Source: Paenibacillus phyllosphaerae
GTDB lineage: Bacteria; Bacillota; Bacilli; Paenibacillales; Paenibacillaceae
Assembly (NCBI RefSeq): GCF_014192105.1
Contig: NZ_JACHXK010000012.1
Location: forward strand, 124,001 to 188,000
Length of the DNA stretch: 64,000 nucleotides
Direction: 5' to 3'
Shown here in pieces: positions 37,425 to 46,398 of this stretch (positions within the stretch are counted from its first letter, which is position 1; every line of letters starts with the position of its first letter). The notes beneath the pieces are model-generated. The model saw only the letters and a list, made by a program, of their open reading frames with translations. It made no database searches and had not been told where the DNA came from. Position numbers and translations under genes: made by a program.

Positions 37425-38933
37425 TTGACGGTTCATCCGAGCGATGCAAGAGAAGCGGCGAGTGATGGTCATACAACCAATCGCTCGCCTGCTTCGTTCT
37501 GGCCGGTGCTCGTTACGATTTTCCTAGGCTCATTCGCGGGCATGTATCATGTCGTGTCCCTTAACGTTTCGCTCCCTGGATTCATAGGCATCTTCGATAC
37601 CGAGCTAAGGGTCGTGCAGTGGATGCTGACCGGATTTACGCTGGCCAGCGGCATTATCGTGCCGGTTACCGGTTATGCGATGAAGCGATTCGGTTCCAAG
37701 CGCTTGTTCCTGCTTGCCATCGGGGGGATTACGGTCAGTTCGCTGCTATGCGCGATTTCGTGGAACGTGGAGAGCCTGATCGCCTTTCGCGTCGTGCAGG
37801 GGGCGTTCTGCGGCCTGATTCAACCGGTCTCGCTCGCGCTTATCTATCGCGTGATTCCGGAAGACAAGCAGCCTTTGGCGGTTAGCGTATGGTCCTTCTC
37901 GACCGTTCTTGGCACCGCTATCGGTCCGACGCTCAGCGGATGGCTGCAGAGCTTCGACTGGCCGCTTATCTTCCTTGTCACCGTTCCCGTAGGAATCGGC
38001 GCATGGGTGGCTGCAGCAATCGTTCTGCCGCAAGATCAGGCGAACCGCGGTGCCAAGCTGGACTTGGTCGGGCTTGTCCTTGCGACAGGGGGAAGTCTCT
38101 CGCTGCTGCTGTTGTTCGGGAATATGACGAGTTGGGGCTGGAAGAGCGGACTTACATGGAGCATGCTGATCATCGGGGCAGGCGGCATGGCGGCATTCGT
38201 CTGGCAAGCGGGGAGGAGCCGGCATCCGCTGCTGGAGCTTAAGCTGCTGCGCAATCCGCGATTCGCGTTAAGTTTGGCGGCGTCGATGATCCTCTCTTTC
38301 GGATTGTACGCGGTCGTTTATTTCATGCCGCTGTTCCTGGTCGAGCTCAAAGGAATGACGCCGTTCCGGGTCGGGCTCTTGTTCTTGCCCGCGGCCGCCT
38401 GCTTGACGGGGGCAACCTTCTTTTCCGGCAGAGCCTACGCAAAGCTGGGTCCGGTGAAGCTCATCATAGCCGGCAGCGTTATTTTATTCGTATCCACCTA
38501 CTATTTCAGCCATTTGGCGGCAGGCACCAGTCTAGGCGTGATCATGGTTTGGCTGGCCATCCGCAATATCGGGACCGGTCTTGCGATGACGCCCGCGACC
38601 AATGCGAGCATGTCGGCCGTTCCGCAGGAGCTGCTCGGCCACGCTTCCGCGCTATTGAACTGGCTGCGGCAAGTCTTCAGCGCATTGTCGCTCGGGATCT
38701 GCACGTCCATGTTCTACGCTCGACTGTCGGCGCATCAGCAAGCAATGGCCGATGAGGGCAGCGTTCCGGCATCGGAGCGGTATCAGTTGGCTTACATGAT
38801 GAGCATTCATGACGTGTTCTTCGTCGCGAGCGTGGTCGTAGCCGCGGTCATTCCGATCGCGCTCCTGATCCGAAATCCGGTCAAAGCGGAGGCTGTCCCG
38901 GTTCATCTGCCCAAAGGAGGCGAAAGCGCATGA
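37425..38933 (+). CDS. MFS drug/metabolite exporter, DHA2 (14-helix) type
   Basis: 502 residues beginning with TTG at 37425 behind GAGGAGG. Fourteen hydrophobic segments, VVQWMLTGFTLASGIIVPVTGY (core QWMLTGFTLASGIIVP) and the motif C-like GTAIGPTLSGWL place it in the drug:H+ antiporter-2 family (EmrB/QacA). In this operon it could expel a toxic thiol, aldehyde or sulfinate made by the monooxygenases; the substrate cannot be read from sequence. It overlaps the next gene by four bases (ATGA). Confidence 0.85.
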   Translation: MTVHPSDAREAASDGHTTNRSPASFWPVLVTIFLGSFAGMYHVVSLNVSLPGFIGIFDTELRVVQWMLTGFTLASGIIVPVTGYAMKRFGSKRLFLLAIGGITVSSLLCAISWNVESLIAFRVVQGAFCGLIQPVSLALIYRVIPEDKQPLAVSVWSFSTVLGTAIGPTLSGWLQSFDWPLIFLVTVPVGIGAWVAAAIVLPQDQANRGAKLDLVGLVLATGGSLSLLLLFGNMTSWGWKSGLTWSMLIIGAGGMAAFVWQAGRSRHPLLELKLLRNPRFALSLAASMILSFGLYAVVYFMPLFLVELKGMTPFRVGLLFLPAAACLTGATFFSGRAYAKLGPVKLIIAGSVILFVSTYYFSHLAAGTSLGVIMVWLAIRNIGTGLAMTPATNASMSAVPQELLGHASALLNWLRQVFSALSLGICTSMFYARLSAHQQAMADEGSVPASERYQLAYMMSIHDVFFVASVVVAAVIPIALLIRNPVKAEAVPVHLPKGGESA

Positions 38934-39997
38934 AATTCATCTGGTTCAGCTTAGGTCTAAACCTGCGGAATGTCGTCACAGGCGAGCAGTTGACGACCAG
39001 CGAGAAGTTCGAGAACATTATCCGGCAAGCCGAACTCGCCGAGAAGCTCGGTTTCGAAGGATACGGCATCGGCGAGCGGCACGGCGAGCCGTTCTTATCC
39101 TCGTCGCCGCCGCTCATTCTGACGGCGATCGCCGGCCGGACGTCCCGGATCCGGCTGCTCACTGCGGTTACCGTCTTAAGCGTGCTTGACCCCGTGCGCG
39201 TCGCCGAGGATTATGCGACGCTGGATCATCTGTCCGGCGGCAGATTGGAGCTCATCATCGGCAAAGGCAACGACCCGCGGCATTATCCTTTATTCGGGAT
39301 TACCGAAGAGGAGCAGTGGGATTCGATGGCGGAGCGCTATGAATTGCTGCGCCGGTTGTGGCGGGAGGAGAACGTAACGTGGGAAGGCCGATACCGGCCG
39401 GCGCTCGCGAACGTGACGACGCAGCCGAGACCATTGCAACAGCCGATTCCGATCTGGCACGGCAGCGCATCGAGCACAAGGTCGACGGAGCTGGCGGCCC
39501 AATACGGCGAGCCGATCTTCTCTTCGAACTCGTTCCATCACCTGGCCAAATATAAGGATCTGATCGAGCATTACCGCGAGCGGCTCGCTTATTACGGACA
39601 TGATCCGAGGAAGGCGGTCGTAGGCGCTGGGGCCGGCAGCCTGTATCTGGCCAGGACGACCGAAGAGGCGATCCGGCGTTATCGTCCTTATTATGAAGCG
39701 TTCCAGGCAACGGCTGCGGCCAAGCATAACCAGTCCCCGTTCTCTTCGCTCGAGGATGCGATCGAGAATGGCCCCAGCCTCGTCGGCAGCGCGGAACAGG
39801 TCATCGAGAAAATATTGAAATACCAAGACGCGTTCGGCCATCAAGTCTTGGCGCTTAGCGTGGATGGGCTTACGGAGGCGGAGCAGCGGGAGCAGATGGA
39901 ACGGTTCGCTGCGGATATCGCCCCGGTATTGCGCAGAGAAGTAGGCAGCGAGGTGTGGAATCAGCAGGAGCGAGCGGCAGACGTTACCATCTCTTGA
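38930..39997 (+). CDS. Luciferase-like flavin monooxygenase, CE1758-type
   Basis: 355 residues, the fourth LLM enzyme of the region. It reads GYGIGERHGEPFLSSSPPLIL, cited for its ERHGEPFLSSSP core, then TAVTVLSVLDPVRVAEDYATLDHLSGGR (core RVAEDYATLDHLSGGR) and IGKGNDPRHYPLFGI. It belongs to a different LLM subgroup from the other three, so it probably oxidises another intermediate. It ends the second sulfur operon; a terminator follows. Confidence 0.82.
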   Translation: MKFIWFSLGLNLRNVVTGEQLTTSEKFENIIRQAELAEKLGFEGYGIGERHGEPFLSSSPPLILTAIAGRTSRIRLLTAVTVLSVLDPVRVAEDYATLDHLSGGRLELIIGKGNDPRHYPLFGITEEEQWDSMAERYELLRRLWREENVTWEGRYRPALANVTTQPRPLQQPIPIWHGSASSTRSTELAAQYGEPIFSSNSFHHLAKYKDLIEHYRERLAYYGHDPRKAVVGAGAGSLYLARTTEEAIRRYRPYYEAFQATAAAKHNQSPFSSLEDAIENGPSLVGSAEQVIEKILKYQDAFGHQVLALSVDGLTEAEQREQMERFAADIAPVLRREVGSEVWNQQERAADVTIS

Positions 39998-40020
39998 ACG
40001 GCGATACCCGGTCCGGAATG

Positions 40021-40075
40021 AAAAATCCCTGTAAGACGCAGTGCCGTGAGGCGCCGCTTCTCGCAGGGATTTTTT
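40021..40075 (+). terminator. Terminator of the second sulfur operon
   Basis: AAAAATCCCTG (40021-40031) pairs with CAGGGATTTTT (40064-40074) around a GC-rich loop and runs into T. With A and T on both flanks it can also act on the opposite strand. Confidence 0.8.
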
Positions 40076-40188
40076 AGAAATATAAGCGTTTATATGTTTC
40101 ACATCTATAAATAAGCTTCTATTTCTCCGGAATGAAACGCGCTTGCGCCATTAAAGACGCCCTCAGCCGTTTCACCTTGCCTATCCTA

Positions 40189-41214
40189 TTAAGTCGTCCG
40201 AATGAGCAAGTAGACGAAATAAATGCCGCCGAGAATCGAGACGACGAGTCCGACGGGAATCTCCATCGGGGACATGACGACGCGTCCGAGCGTATCCGCG
40301 GTCAGCAGCAGCAGGCCACCGATTGCAGCCGTCGCCGGCAATACTCTGGCGTGACGCGCGCCGACCAGCTTCCGGGCGATATGCGGAGCGATGAGTCCCA
40401 GGAATGTAATGCCCCCGCCGACGGATACGCAAACGCCGGCCAAGGCGACGGAGATCAGGAGCATCAGCCGACGCTCGCGCTCGACGTGAAGGCCGACGCC
40501 CGTAGAGATGGGATCGTTGAACTGCAGCAGATCAAGCATGCGCGACTTGTACCAGGCAAGCGGGATGAGCACGCACAACCATGGCAGTACGGCGCCCACG
40601 AACGTCCAGTTGGTGCCCCAGATCGTCCCCGACAGCCAGACGATCGCTTTCATGAAGTCGACCGGCTCCATCTTCATCTGGAAGACGATCAGCCCCGCGC
40701 CGAACGCCGAGTTGATGCCGATGCCGACCAGCAGCAGCCGGACCGGCGTAATCTTCCCCTTCTTCAGCGAGATCGCATAGATGAGGAACGCGGCCAGGAA
40801 GGCGCCGAGCAGTGCAATGGCCGGCATCAGGAAAACGGAAGCCCATTTGTTCAGGAAGGTCGTTGCTTGGAAGAAAAACATATACAGCACGACCGCGAAT
40901 CCGGCCCCCGAGTTAATGCCGAGAATGCCCGGATCCGCCAGCGGATTCTGCGAAATGCCTTGCAGCATTGCGCCGGAGACGGCAATGCCCATGCCGACGA
41001 GCACGGCGAGCACGATCCGCGGCAGCCGGAATTGGAAGAGCGTGAGCTCGTCCTCCGGCGTGCCGCCTCCGAACAACGTATCGATGACGGTGCCGAGCGG
41101 AATTCGGATCTGTCCGGCGTTAATGCTGACGGCCATCATGACAAGCGTGAGCAGCAGCGTGAGCAGCAGAACCATGCGGAATTTGCGGTCTGAATGGATC
41201 GTACGATTGCGCAT
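40189..41214 (-). CDS. Siderophore ABC transporter permease 2 (FecCD family)
   Basis: 341 residues with about nine to ten hydrophobic segments. The BtuC/FecD signatures are clear: LPRIVLAVLVGMGIAVSGAMLQGISQNPLADPGILGINSGA (core GAMLQGISQNPLADPGILG) and GGGITFLGLIAPHIARKLVG (core FLGLIAPHIARKLVG), where the ATPase docks. It starts 2 bases after the first permease ends, so the two are co-transcribed. No ATP-binding gene follows, as with B. subtilis FeuBC, which borrow the YusV ATPase. Confidence 0.92.
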   Translation of the reverse strand: MRNRTIHSDRKFRMVLLLTLLLTLVMMAVSINAGQIRIPLGTVIDTLFGGGTPEDELTLFQFRLPRIVLAVLVGMGIAVSGAMLQGISQNPLADPGILGINSGAGFAVVLYMFFFQATTFLNKWASVFLMPAIALLGAFLAAFLIYAISLKKGKITPVRLLLVGIGINSAFGAGLIVFQMKMEPVDFMKAIVWLSGTIWGTNWTFVGAVLPWLCVLIPLAWYKSRMLDLLQFNDPISTGVGLHVERERRLMLLISVALAGVCVSVGGGITFLGLIAPHIARKLVGARHARVLPATAAIGGLLLLTADTLGRVVMSPMEIPVGLVVSILGGIYFVYLLIRTT

Positions 41215-41216
41215 GA

Positions 41217-42254
41217 TTAGCTTCTCCCTTCTTTGCGTGCCAGATAGAGGAAGAATGGCACGCCTACGATCGCCGTTACCGCGCCGAGCGGCGTCTCGAA
41301 CGGCGGATTGACAATCCGTCCGAGCATATCGGCTCCGAGGAGCAGCAGCCCGCCGAGCACGGCGGAATAGGGCAGGATCCAGCGGTAATCGGTGCCGACT
41401 AGCATGCGCGTAATGTGCGGAATGACGAGGCCGACGAACCCGATCATGCCGGCCATCGATACCGCGGCGCCGGTCAACAGCAGCACGACCAGCATGCCCG
41501 CCAGCTTCACCAGATTGGTGCGCAGGCCGAGGTTCTTGGCGATGTCCTCGCCAAGGCTAAGGATCGAGATCGACCGTGACAGCAAAAGAGCTAGCACCAG
41601 GCCGGCAAGGATGAACGGCAGCGTAAAGTAGAGATGCTGCGGCTGCACGCTGGATACGCCGCCCGCGAACCAGTAGCTCAAGTTCTTCGACACGTTGAAG
41701 CGCAGCGCAATGACGGTCGAGAGCGAGCTGAGCAAGGAGGCGATCGCCGACCCGGCCAAAGCGAGCTTCACCGTGGTCATGCCGCCTTTGGCAAGCGCGG
41801 CTGTCCCGAAGACGAGCGCGGCTCCGACGCCGGCGCCGGCAAACGAATAGCCCATCATGCCGAAGTAGGAGATGCCCGGTACAACGGCCAGCGCGATGGC
41901 GATCAAGAACGAGGAACCGGCCGTTACGCCTAATGTGGAGGGCGATGCGAGCGGGTTATTCGTCATCCCTTGCATGATTGCGCCGGATACGGCTAAGGCC
42001 GCGCCGACGGCAGCCGCCGCGATCGCGCGGGGAAGCCGGAGCTCCCGGACGATGACTTGCGCTGGATTGTCCGTGTCGTAACTGAACAAGGCGTTAAGGA
42101 TATCTTGAACGCGCAGATTCGAAGCGCCGAGATGGATGGAAGCGATCATTAGCAGGAATAATAATCCAAGGCAAACGAGCAAGAGGCCCGAATTCATTAG
42201 CCTTCTTCTTAAAGTAGGCTTGTTGTCAGTGTCCGTCTGTGAAATGGCAGTCAT
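41217..42254 (-). CDS. Siderophore ABC transporter permease 1 (FecCD family)
   Basis: 345 residues of the same family: LPRAIAAAAVGAALAVSGAIMQGMTNNPLASPSTLG (core GAIMQGMTNNPLASPSTLG) and GMIGFVGLVIPHITRMLVG. It is the first gene of a two-permease operon divergent from the binding-protein gene at 42383. A Fur box lies within the shared control region, so both directions should be switched on by iron shortage. Confidence 0.92.
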   Translation of the reverse strand: MTAISQTDTDNKPTLRRRLMNSGLLLVCLGLLFLLMIASIHLGASNLRVQDILNALFSYDTDNPAQVIVRELRLPRAIAAAAVGAALAVSGAIMQGMTNNPLASPSTLGVTAGSSFLIAIALAVVPGISYFGMMGYSFAGAGVGAALVFGTAALAKGGMTTVKLALAGSAIASLLSSLSTVIALRFNVSKNLSYWFAGGVSSVQPQHLYFTLPFILAGLVLALLLSRSISILSLGEDIAKNLGLRTNLVKLAGMLVVLLLTGAAVSMAGMIGFVGLVIPHITRMLVGTDYRWILPYSAVLGGLLLLGADMLGRIVNPPFETPLGAVTAIVGVPFFLYLARKEGRS

Positions 42255-42287
42255 GGTATCGGTCCTTTGAATTTTTAATGAACGTGG

Positions 42288-42316
42288 TTGACAAAATTAG
42301 CGCAAACCACTTTAAT
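42288..42316 (+). promoter_or_regulatory. Promoter of the siderophore-binding-protein gene
   Basis: TTGACA (42288-42293), a 17-base spacer and TTTAAT (42311-42316): a near-consensus sigma-A promoter. The Fur box begins at the next base. Confidence 0.75.
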
Positions 42317-42337
42317 GGTAATGAGAATCATTTTCAA
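42309..42337 (-). promoter_or_regulatory. Promoter of the siderophore permease operon
   Basis: On the minus strand TTGAAA (42337-42332), a 17-base spacer and TAAAGT (42314-42309). The Fur box fills the space between the two hexamers. Confidence 0.55.
42317..42335. promoter_or_regulatory. Fur box
   Basis: GGTAATGAGAATCATTTTC matches the 19-base Fur consensus GATAATGATAATCATTATC at 16 positions. It covers both divergent promoters, so Fur with iron would silence binding protein and permeases together. Confidence 0.88.
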
Positions 42338-42382
42338 AAGCAGAACGGAAATAATTTTAACATAATTGTAGGGGGATTTAAA

Positions 42383-43426
42383 TTGTTTAATACTTTCACC
42401 ACGAAAAAGCTGCTGCAAGTCATAGCCATCGGGGCTTTCGCATTCACGCTGACTGCATGCGGCAACAACGCGAACGAAACCGGTAACGCAGCGAATAACC
42501 AAGCTACGGAGCAAACGGCGAATAACGCGGCGAATGCGACCAATGCGGCGAACACGACCGATTTGGCTTCGACTGAAGCATCCGATACGCGCACGTTGAC
42601 AGACGCAATGGGCCATGAGGTTGTCGTTCCGGCGAACCCGCAGCGCGTCATTGCCAGCTACCTGGAGGACAACCTGGTCGCGCTCGGCATCAAGCCGGTC
42701 GCGCAATGGAGCGTTAAAGACGGCAAGAGCATCCAAGGGTACCTGCAAGGCGAACTGAACGGCATTCCGACGATCGGCTATGATCTTCCGTTCGAGGCGG
42801 TTCAGAGCTTCAAGCCGGACCTGATCATCATGGACTCGGCATCCATGGTCGAAGGCGGCAAATATGAGCAGTACAACCAAATCGCGCCTACGTACGTAAT
42901 CGGTACGGAAGTGAACAACGACTGGCGTGACGAGCTGCTCCGCGTCGGACAAGTGTTCGGCAAGGAAGATGCGGCCAAGCAAGCTCTGGCGGATTACGAC
43001 AAGAAAGCGGCTGACGCGAAAGCGACGATCGCGGAGAAAGTCGGCAACCCTTCTGCAGCGGCAATCTGGCTCGTAGGTGGCAAATTCTTCATGGTTAGCG
43101 AGACGCTGTCCAGCGGCGCGGTTATGTATGGCGATCTGGGTCTGAAAGTGCCTGCGGTCGTGAAGGAAATCTCGGCAAGCGCAACAGGCAACTGGAGCGA
43201 GATCTCGCTCGAGAAGCTGGTCGAACTGGACGCGGACTACCTGTTCCTCGTCAACAGCGACTCGGCTGACGGTTCGACTGCGCTGAGCGAAGCGCTGTGG
43301 AAGAGCATCCCTGCCGTCAAAGCGGGCAACGTCTTCGAATTCACGCCGAACGAAAGCTGGCTGTACACAGGTACGATCGCGAACTCGCAAATCATCGACA
43401 ACATCCTGAAGAGCATCGTGAAGTAA
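42383..43426 (+). CDS. Siderophore-binding lipoprotein (FeuA/YfiY type)
   Basis: 347 residues from TTG 42383, with GGGGGA 7 bases upstream and a lipobox LTAC; the upstream ATG would precede the promoter. After an Asn/Ala-rich linker the family 8 binding domain begins TRTLTDAMGHEVVVPANPQRVIA (core TDAMGHEVVVPANPQRV) and continues FKPDLIIMDS and a final GNVFEFTPNESWLYTG. It captures a ferric siderophore for the two permeases encoded divergently. Which siderophore is not evident. Confidence 0.9.
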   Translation: MFNTFTTKKLLQVIAIGAFAFTLTACGNNANETGNAANNQATEQTANNAANATNAANTTDLASTEASDTRTLTDAMGHEVVVPANPQRVIASYLEDNLVALGIKPVAQWSVKDGKSIQGYLQGELNGIPTIGYDLPFEAVQSFKPDLIIMDSASMVEGGKYEQYNQIAPTYVIGTEVNNDWRDELLRVGQVFGKEDAAKQALADYDKKAADAKATIAEKVGNPSAAAIWLVGGKFFMVSETLSSGAVMYGDLGLKVPAVVKEISASATGNWSEISLEKLVELDADYLFLVNSDSADGSTALSEALWKSIPAVKAGNVFEFTPNESWLYTGTIANSQIIDNILKSIVK

Positions 43427-43455
43427 TTCGGCTCTTCGCATTTCAGTTAAGAACG

Positions 43456-43477
43456 ATTCGCTTTCCTGAAAGCGAAT
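43456..43477 (+). other. Small hairpin after the binding-protein gene
   Basis: ATTCGCTTT pairs perfectly with AAAGCGAAT around CCTG, 30 bases after the stop codon. It has no T-run, so it may protect the 3' end upstream of the true terminator. Confidence 0.5.
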
Positions 43478-43485
43478 GTCACATG

Positions 43486-43551
43486 CACCTCCAAGAACGG
43501 ACGTTGGAGCCTGTCTAGGCTGACCGATGTTATTCTTGGAGGTGTTTTTTT
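43486..43551 (+). terminator. Terminator of the siderophore-binding-protein gene
   Basis: CACCTCCAAGAA (43486-43497) pairs with TTCTTGGAGGTG (43533-43544), followed by seven T. The remaining ~180 bases before the next gene show nothing I can name. Confidence 0.8.
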
Positions 43552-43729
43552 GGCAGAATGAGATAACCGCATGATTGCTGGATCGTCTATTAGGCATCCG
43601 CCGCATGCGGGCTGTCTTATTTTGATTAAGATTTTCGAAACTTTTGCTAGTTCCCTGCGTTTATACAAAGATGTGTAAAAATGGAATCCATATTCCTCCT
43701 ACCTCTTCATAGCCAGAAAGGATGATTTC

Positions 43730-46183
43730 GTGAAAAAGCATGCTGTACCGTCAGCCTCCAAAGATGCAGCTCTCTATCCAGTCTCGACGCCTCCGATCTC
43801 TTATTCCAGACCCAAGCTTCTGCGCATACTTGCGACCGGCGTACTCGGAGCCATCGTCCTTCAAGCTTCGCTGCCGCCCTCGACCGTGAATGCGGCTTCC
43901 AACGAGATTGACGTGCCGGCGGTTTCCGTAGAATCTGCGGCTTCCGGCAGCGGCTTGAGCGACACAACCGGCCCGGGGGAAGAGCTTGTTATCACTTCGA
44001 TTGAGAAGGGGCTCGATCCAGCGGATGCCAAGATTACGAAGGAGCAGGCAGTCGAGATGCTGCGCGGCTGGTTCCCGGCGCTGGCCAAGGCGGAATTGGA
44101 CGGCCTGGAATACGGGACCCCCAATAGCTACCCGTCGCCGAAGCAGGCGATATGGCGCGTTCATTGGTCCATCCGTGAAGGGAACAACATCAGCGGGTTC
44201 AGCAGCGCAATCGACGCCATGACCGGCGACCTGTTGGAGTTCCATCTCCCTTACGAACAGGCTGACAGCAATCCTTCCTATTACCCGCCCAAGGTGAACC
44301 GGGAGCAAGCGAAGCAAATTGCGCTGGAGTGGGTCAGGAAAGCGTCTCCGTCCATTAAGCCAAGCGAGCTTGTCGAACTGGAAGGCGACGAGTCTCTCGT
44401 TCAGCCGTCGGCCTTATTCGGACCTGTCCAGCATCCGTTTCAATTCCAAGTTCTCGTCAACGGCGTCGTATCGAATGCGGATCGGCTGCATATGGTCATT
44501 GACGGCAACGGGCAGCTCTCCAATCTTTACCGGATCCGTTATCAGGGGACTTACCCCTCGGCAGCCTCGAAGCTGAGCGAGAGCGAAGCGCTGGCCCGAA
44601 TGACGGAATCGCTCGAGCTGATGCCCGCATATATTCCGCAGTACACCGATCCCTACCTGGACGATGCCAAACTGGAATGGAAGCTCGGGTACGTCCCGCT
44701 TGAAGGCACGTTCGGCATTCTGGACGCCATTAGCGGCGAGCTGCTCCGCGAAGACGGCGAACTTAGCAAGCCGCTCCGCTTCTCCGCGATTCCGAAGGGG
44801 AGCAGCTTGTTCCAACCGAACAATGGCAGCCAGTTAACCGTAGACCAAGCGGAAGGTACGGTTCTGCGTTACGCTTCGCTTCCCGAAGGATACGAACGGA
44901 ATCGCGCGAACTTAGATGTCCATTACAGGGACAAGAGCCGGAAAGTATGGACGATTAACTGGCAGAAAGCCGGCGATGGGCCGCAATTCGGGTTTGACAA
45001 TGAAGTCTCGGCTACCGTCGATGCCGTTAGCGGGCAAATCTTAAGCGTCAGCCGCTTTGATTACCGGCAGGATGAGAGCGCGTCCGACAAGCCGTCATCA
45101 TCCGCGAGCTTGAACGAAGCCGAAGCGAAGCAGCGCGCCTTGCAATGGATCGGCGAGCTCTATCCCCATGCGGCAGATACGTTGAAGCTGGCGGGCGAAG
45201 CGGATATCATCCCGGAAGGCGATGCGGCTTACCGATTCCGGTTCCAACGATTCGAAGGGGATTATGCCGTATTGAATCACACGGTGTCCCTGACTTTGGG
45301 CCGCGACGGCAAATTGTATAATTACGACACGTCGGAGTACGCGCCTATTTTCGAACCGGTCAAGCCGACCCCGCAGTTCAAGCTCACAGTGGACGAAGCG
45401 GTGGAAACTTATAGGAAAGCGATTAAGCTGGAGCTGAAGTATGCACAGTTCGGTGGGGGATACAATCTCTCGTTGGGCAAAGAAACAGAAGCGATCATGA
45501 AGCTGGTCTATACGCCGCAACTCAGTACATACGGACTTCCGTATCTGGATGGCGTAACCGGTAATTTGTTGCAACAGTACCTTCCGGAGGATACGGGGAG
45601 CGGCGCGTCGGAGGAACCTGCAGACCTGACCGGTCATTGGGCGGAAGAGCCGTTGCGCACCCTGCTCGATTACCAGATCATACAGCCGGATGAGAATGGC
45701 CTGATCCGGCCGGACGAGGCGATCGCGCTCGGCGAATGGCTGACGATGGTGACCCAGGCGCTGGGAGGCGGCTGGTATGGCGGAGGCAACGCGGAACAAG
45801 CTTTCCAAGACATCGATGCGTCGAGCCCTTACGCTGCCGCCGTTCAGCTATTCGTAAGCCGCGGCTGGCTGGACGCGTCGCCCGGGCAAGCGCTGGAACC
45901 GGAGCAGCGGCTGACGCGCGCCAAGCTCGCCGAGCTGCTCACCGGGATGGTCAATTACAAGAAACTTTCGTCCTTCATGAATACCGATGTGACGGTAAGC
46001 GGGCTCAAGGATGCCTCGGCGATTGCCGATAAAGGCGCTGCAGCTATTGTGCTGCGTCTTGGCTTGCTCAGTCCGATCGATGGGAAGTTCATGCCGGAAG
46101 CTCCGGTGACGAAGGCGCAAGCGGCGACGGTGATGATGCGCCTCGTTAGGCTTCAAGGCAAGTTGGACGCTTCCATCATGTAG
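43730..46183 (+). CDS. Surface protein with YcdB/PepSY-like repeats and SLH domains
   Basis: 817 residues from GTG 43730 (AAAGGA upstream). A long N-terminal signal/anchor (hydrophobic core near residues 31-50) precedes repeated ~90-residue units. Each has an ITKEQAVEMLRGWF-like helix and a WRVHW.../ISGELL strand, as in YcdB/YcdC and PepSY propeptide-like domains (about residues 75-625). The C-terminal ~180 residues are SLH domains, starting at DLTGHWAEEPLRTLLDY and again GLKDASAIADKGAAAIVLRL, with VTKAQAATVMMRL at the end. It should be wall-bound and non-enzymatic; PepSY-like units often inhibit proteases or bind peptides. Relatives are common in Paenibacillus and uncharacterised. Confidence 0.82.
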   Translation: MKKHAVPSASKDAALYPVSTPPISYSRPKLLRILATGVLGAIVLQASLPPSTVNAASNEIDVPAVSVESAASGSGLSDTTGPGEELVITSIEKGLDPADAKITKEQAVEMLRGWFPALAKAELDGLEYGTPNSYPSPKQAIWRVHWSIREGNNISGFSSAIDAMTGDLLEFHLPYEQADSNPSYYPPKVNREQAKQIALEWVRKASPSIKPSELVELEGDESLVQPSALFGPVQHPFQFQVLVNGVVSNADRLHMVIDGNGQLSNLYRIRYQGTYPSAASKLSESEALARMTESLELMPAYIPQYTDPYLDDAKLEWKLGYVPLEGTFGILDAISGELLREDGELSKPLRFSAIPKGSSLFQPNNGSQLTVDQAEGTVLRYASLPEGYERNRANLDVHYRDKSRKVWTINWQKAGDGPQFGFDNEVSATVDAVSGQILSVSRFDYRQDESASDKPSSSASLNEAEAKQRALQWIGELYPHAADTLKLAGEADIIPEGDAAYRFRFQRFEGDYAVLNHTVSLTLGRDGKLYNYDTSEYAPIFEPVKPTPQFKLTVDEAVETYRKAIKLELKYAQFGGGYNLSLGKETEAIMKLVYTPQLSTYGLPYLDGVTGNLLQQYLPEDTGSGASEEPADLTGHWAEEPLRTLLDYQIIQPDENGLIRPDEAIALGEWLTMVTQALGGGWYGGGNAEQAFQDIDASSPYAAAVQLFVSRGWLDASPGQALEPEQRLTRAKLAELLTGMVNYKKLSSFMNTDVTVSGLKDASAIADKGAAAIVLRLGLLSPIDGKFMPEAPVTKAQAATVMMRLVRLQGKLDASIM

Positions 46184-46213
46184 CGCTCCTTTGTTCAATA
46201 TGGAATGAATAGG

Positions 46214-46266
46214 CTCCCCTCTAAGCAGGCAGGTTTGCGAACCGGCTGCTTGGAGGGGAGTTTTTT
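46214..46266 (+). terminator. Terminator of the YcdB/SLH gene
   Basis: A 15-base stem, CTCCCCTCTAAGCAG (46214-46228) with CTGCTTGGAGGGGAG (46246-46260), then six T. Confidence 0.85.
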
Positions 46267-46347
46267 GCGCTTAGCCTTTGCCAGGGTAGGCGAAGTCTAG
46301 CCGGGCCATTTGATTTTCGGAGTAATATGAAGTAAGATTCTCTCATA

Positions 46348-46365
46348 TGATAGATTTATCTATCA
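46348..46365. promoter_or_regulatory. TetR-type operator before the TetR-P450 operon
   Basis: TGATAGAT-TT-ATCTATCA is a perfect 8-2-8 palindrome. It overlaps a TATGAT (46346-46351) that could be the -10 element. Repressor bound here would silence the operon. Confidence 0.7.
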
Positions 46366-46398
46366 AAATAGATGCAGCCGATTAAAGGAGCAAGCGAT

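Noticed and set aside
40132-41193. A 353-codon plus-strand frame opposite the FecCD permease
   Set aside because: Asp/Arg/Gln-rich shadow of a membrane protein gene.
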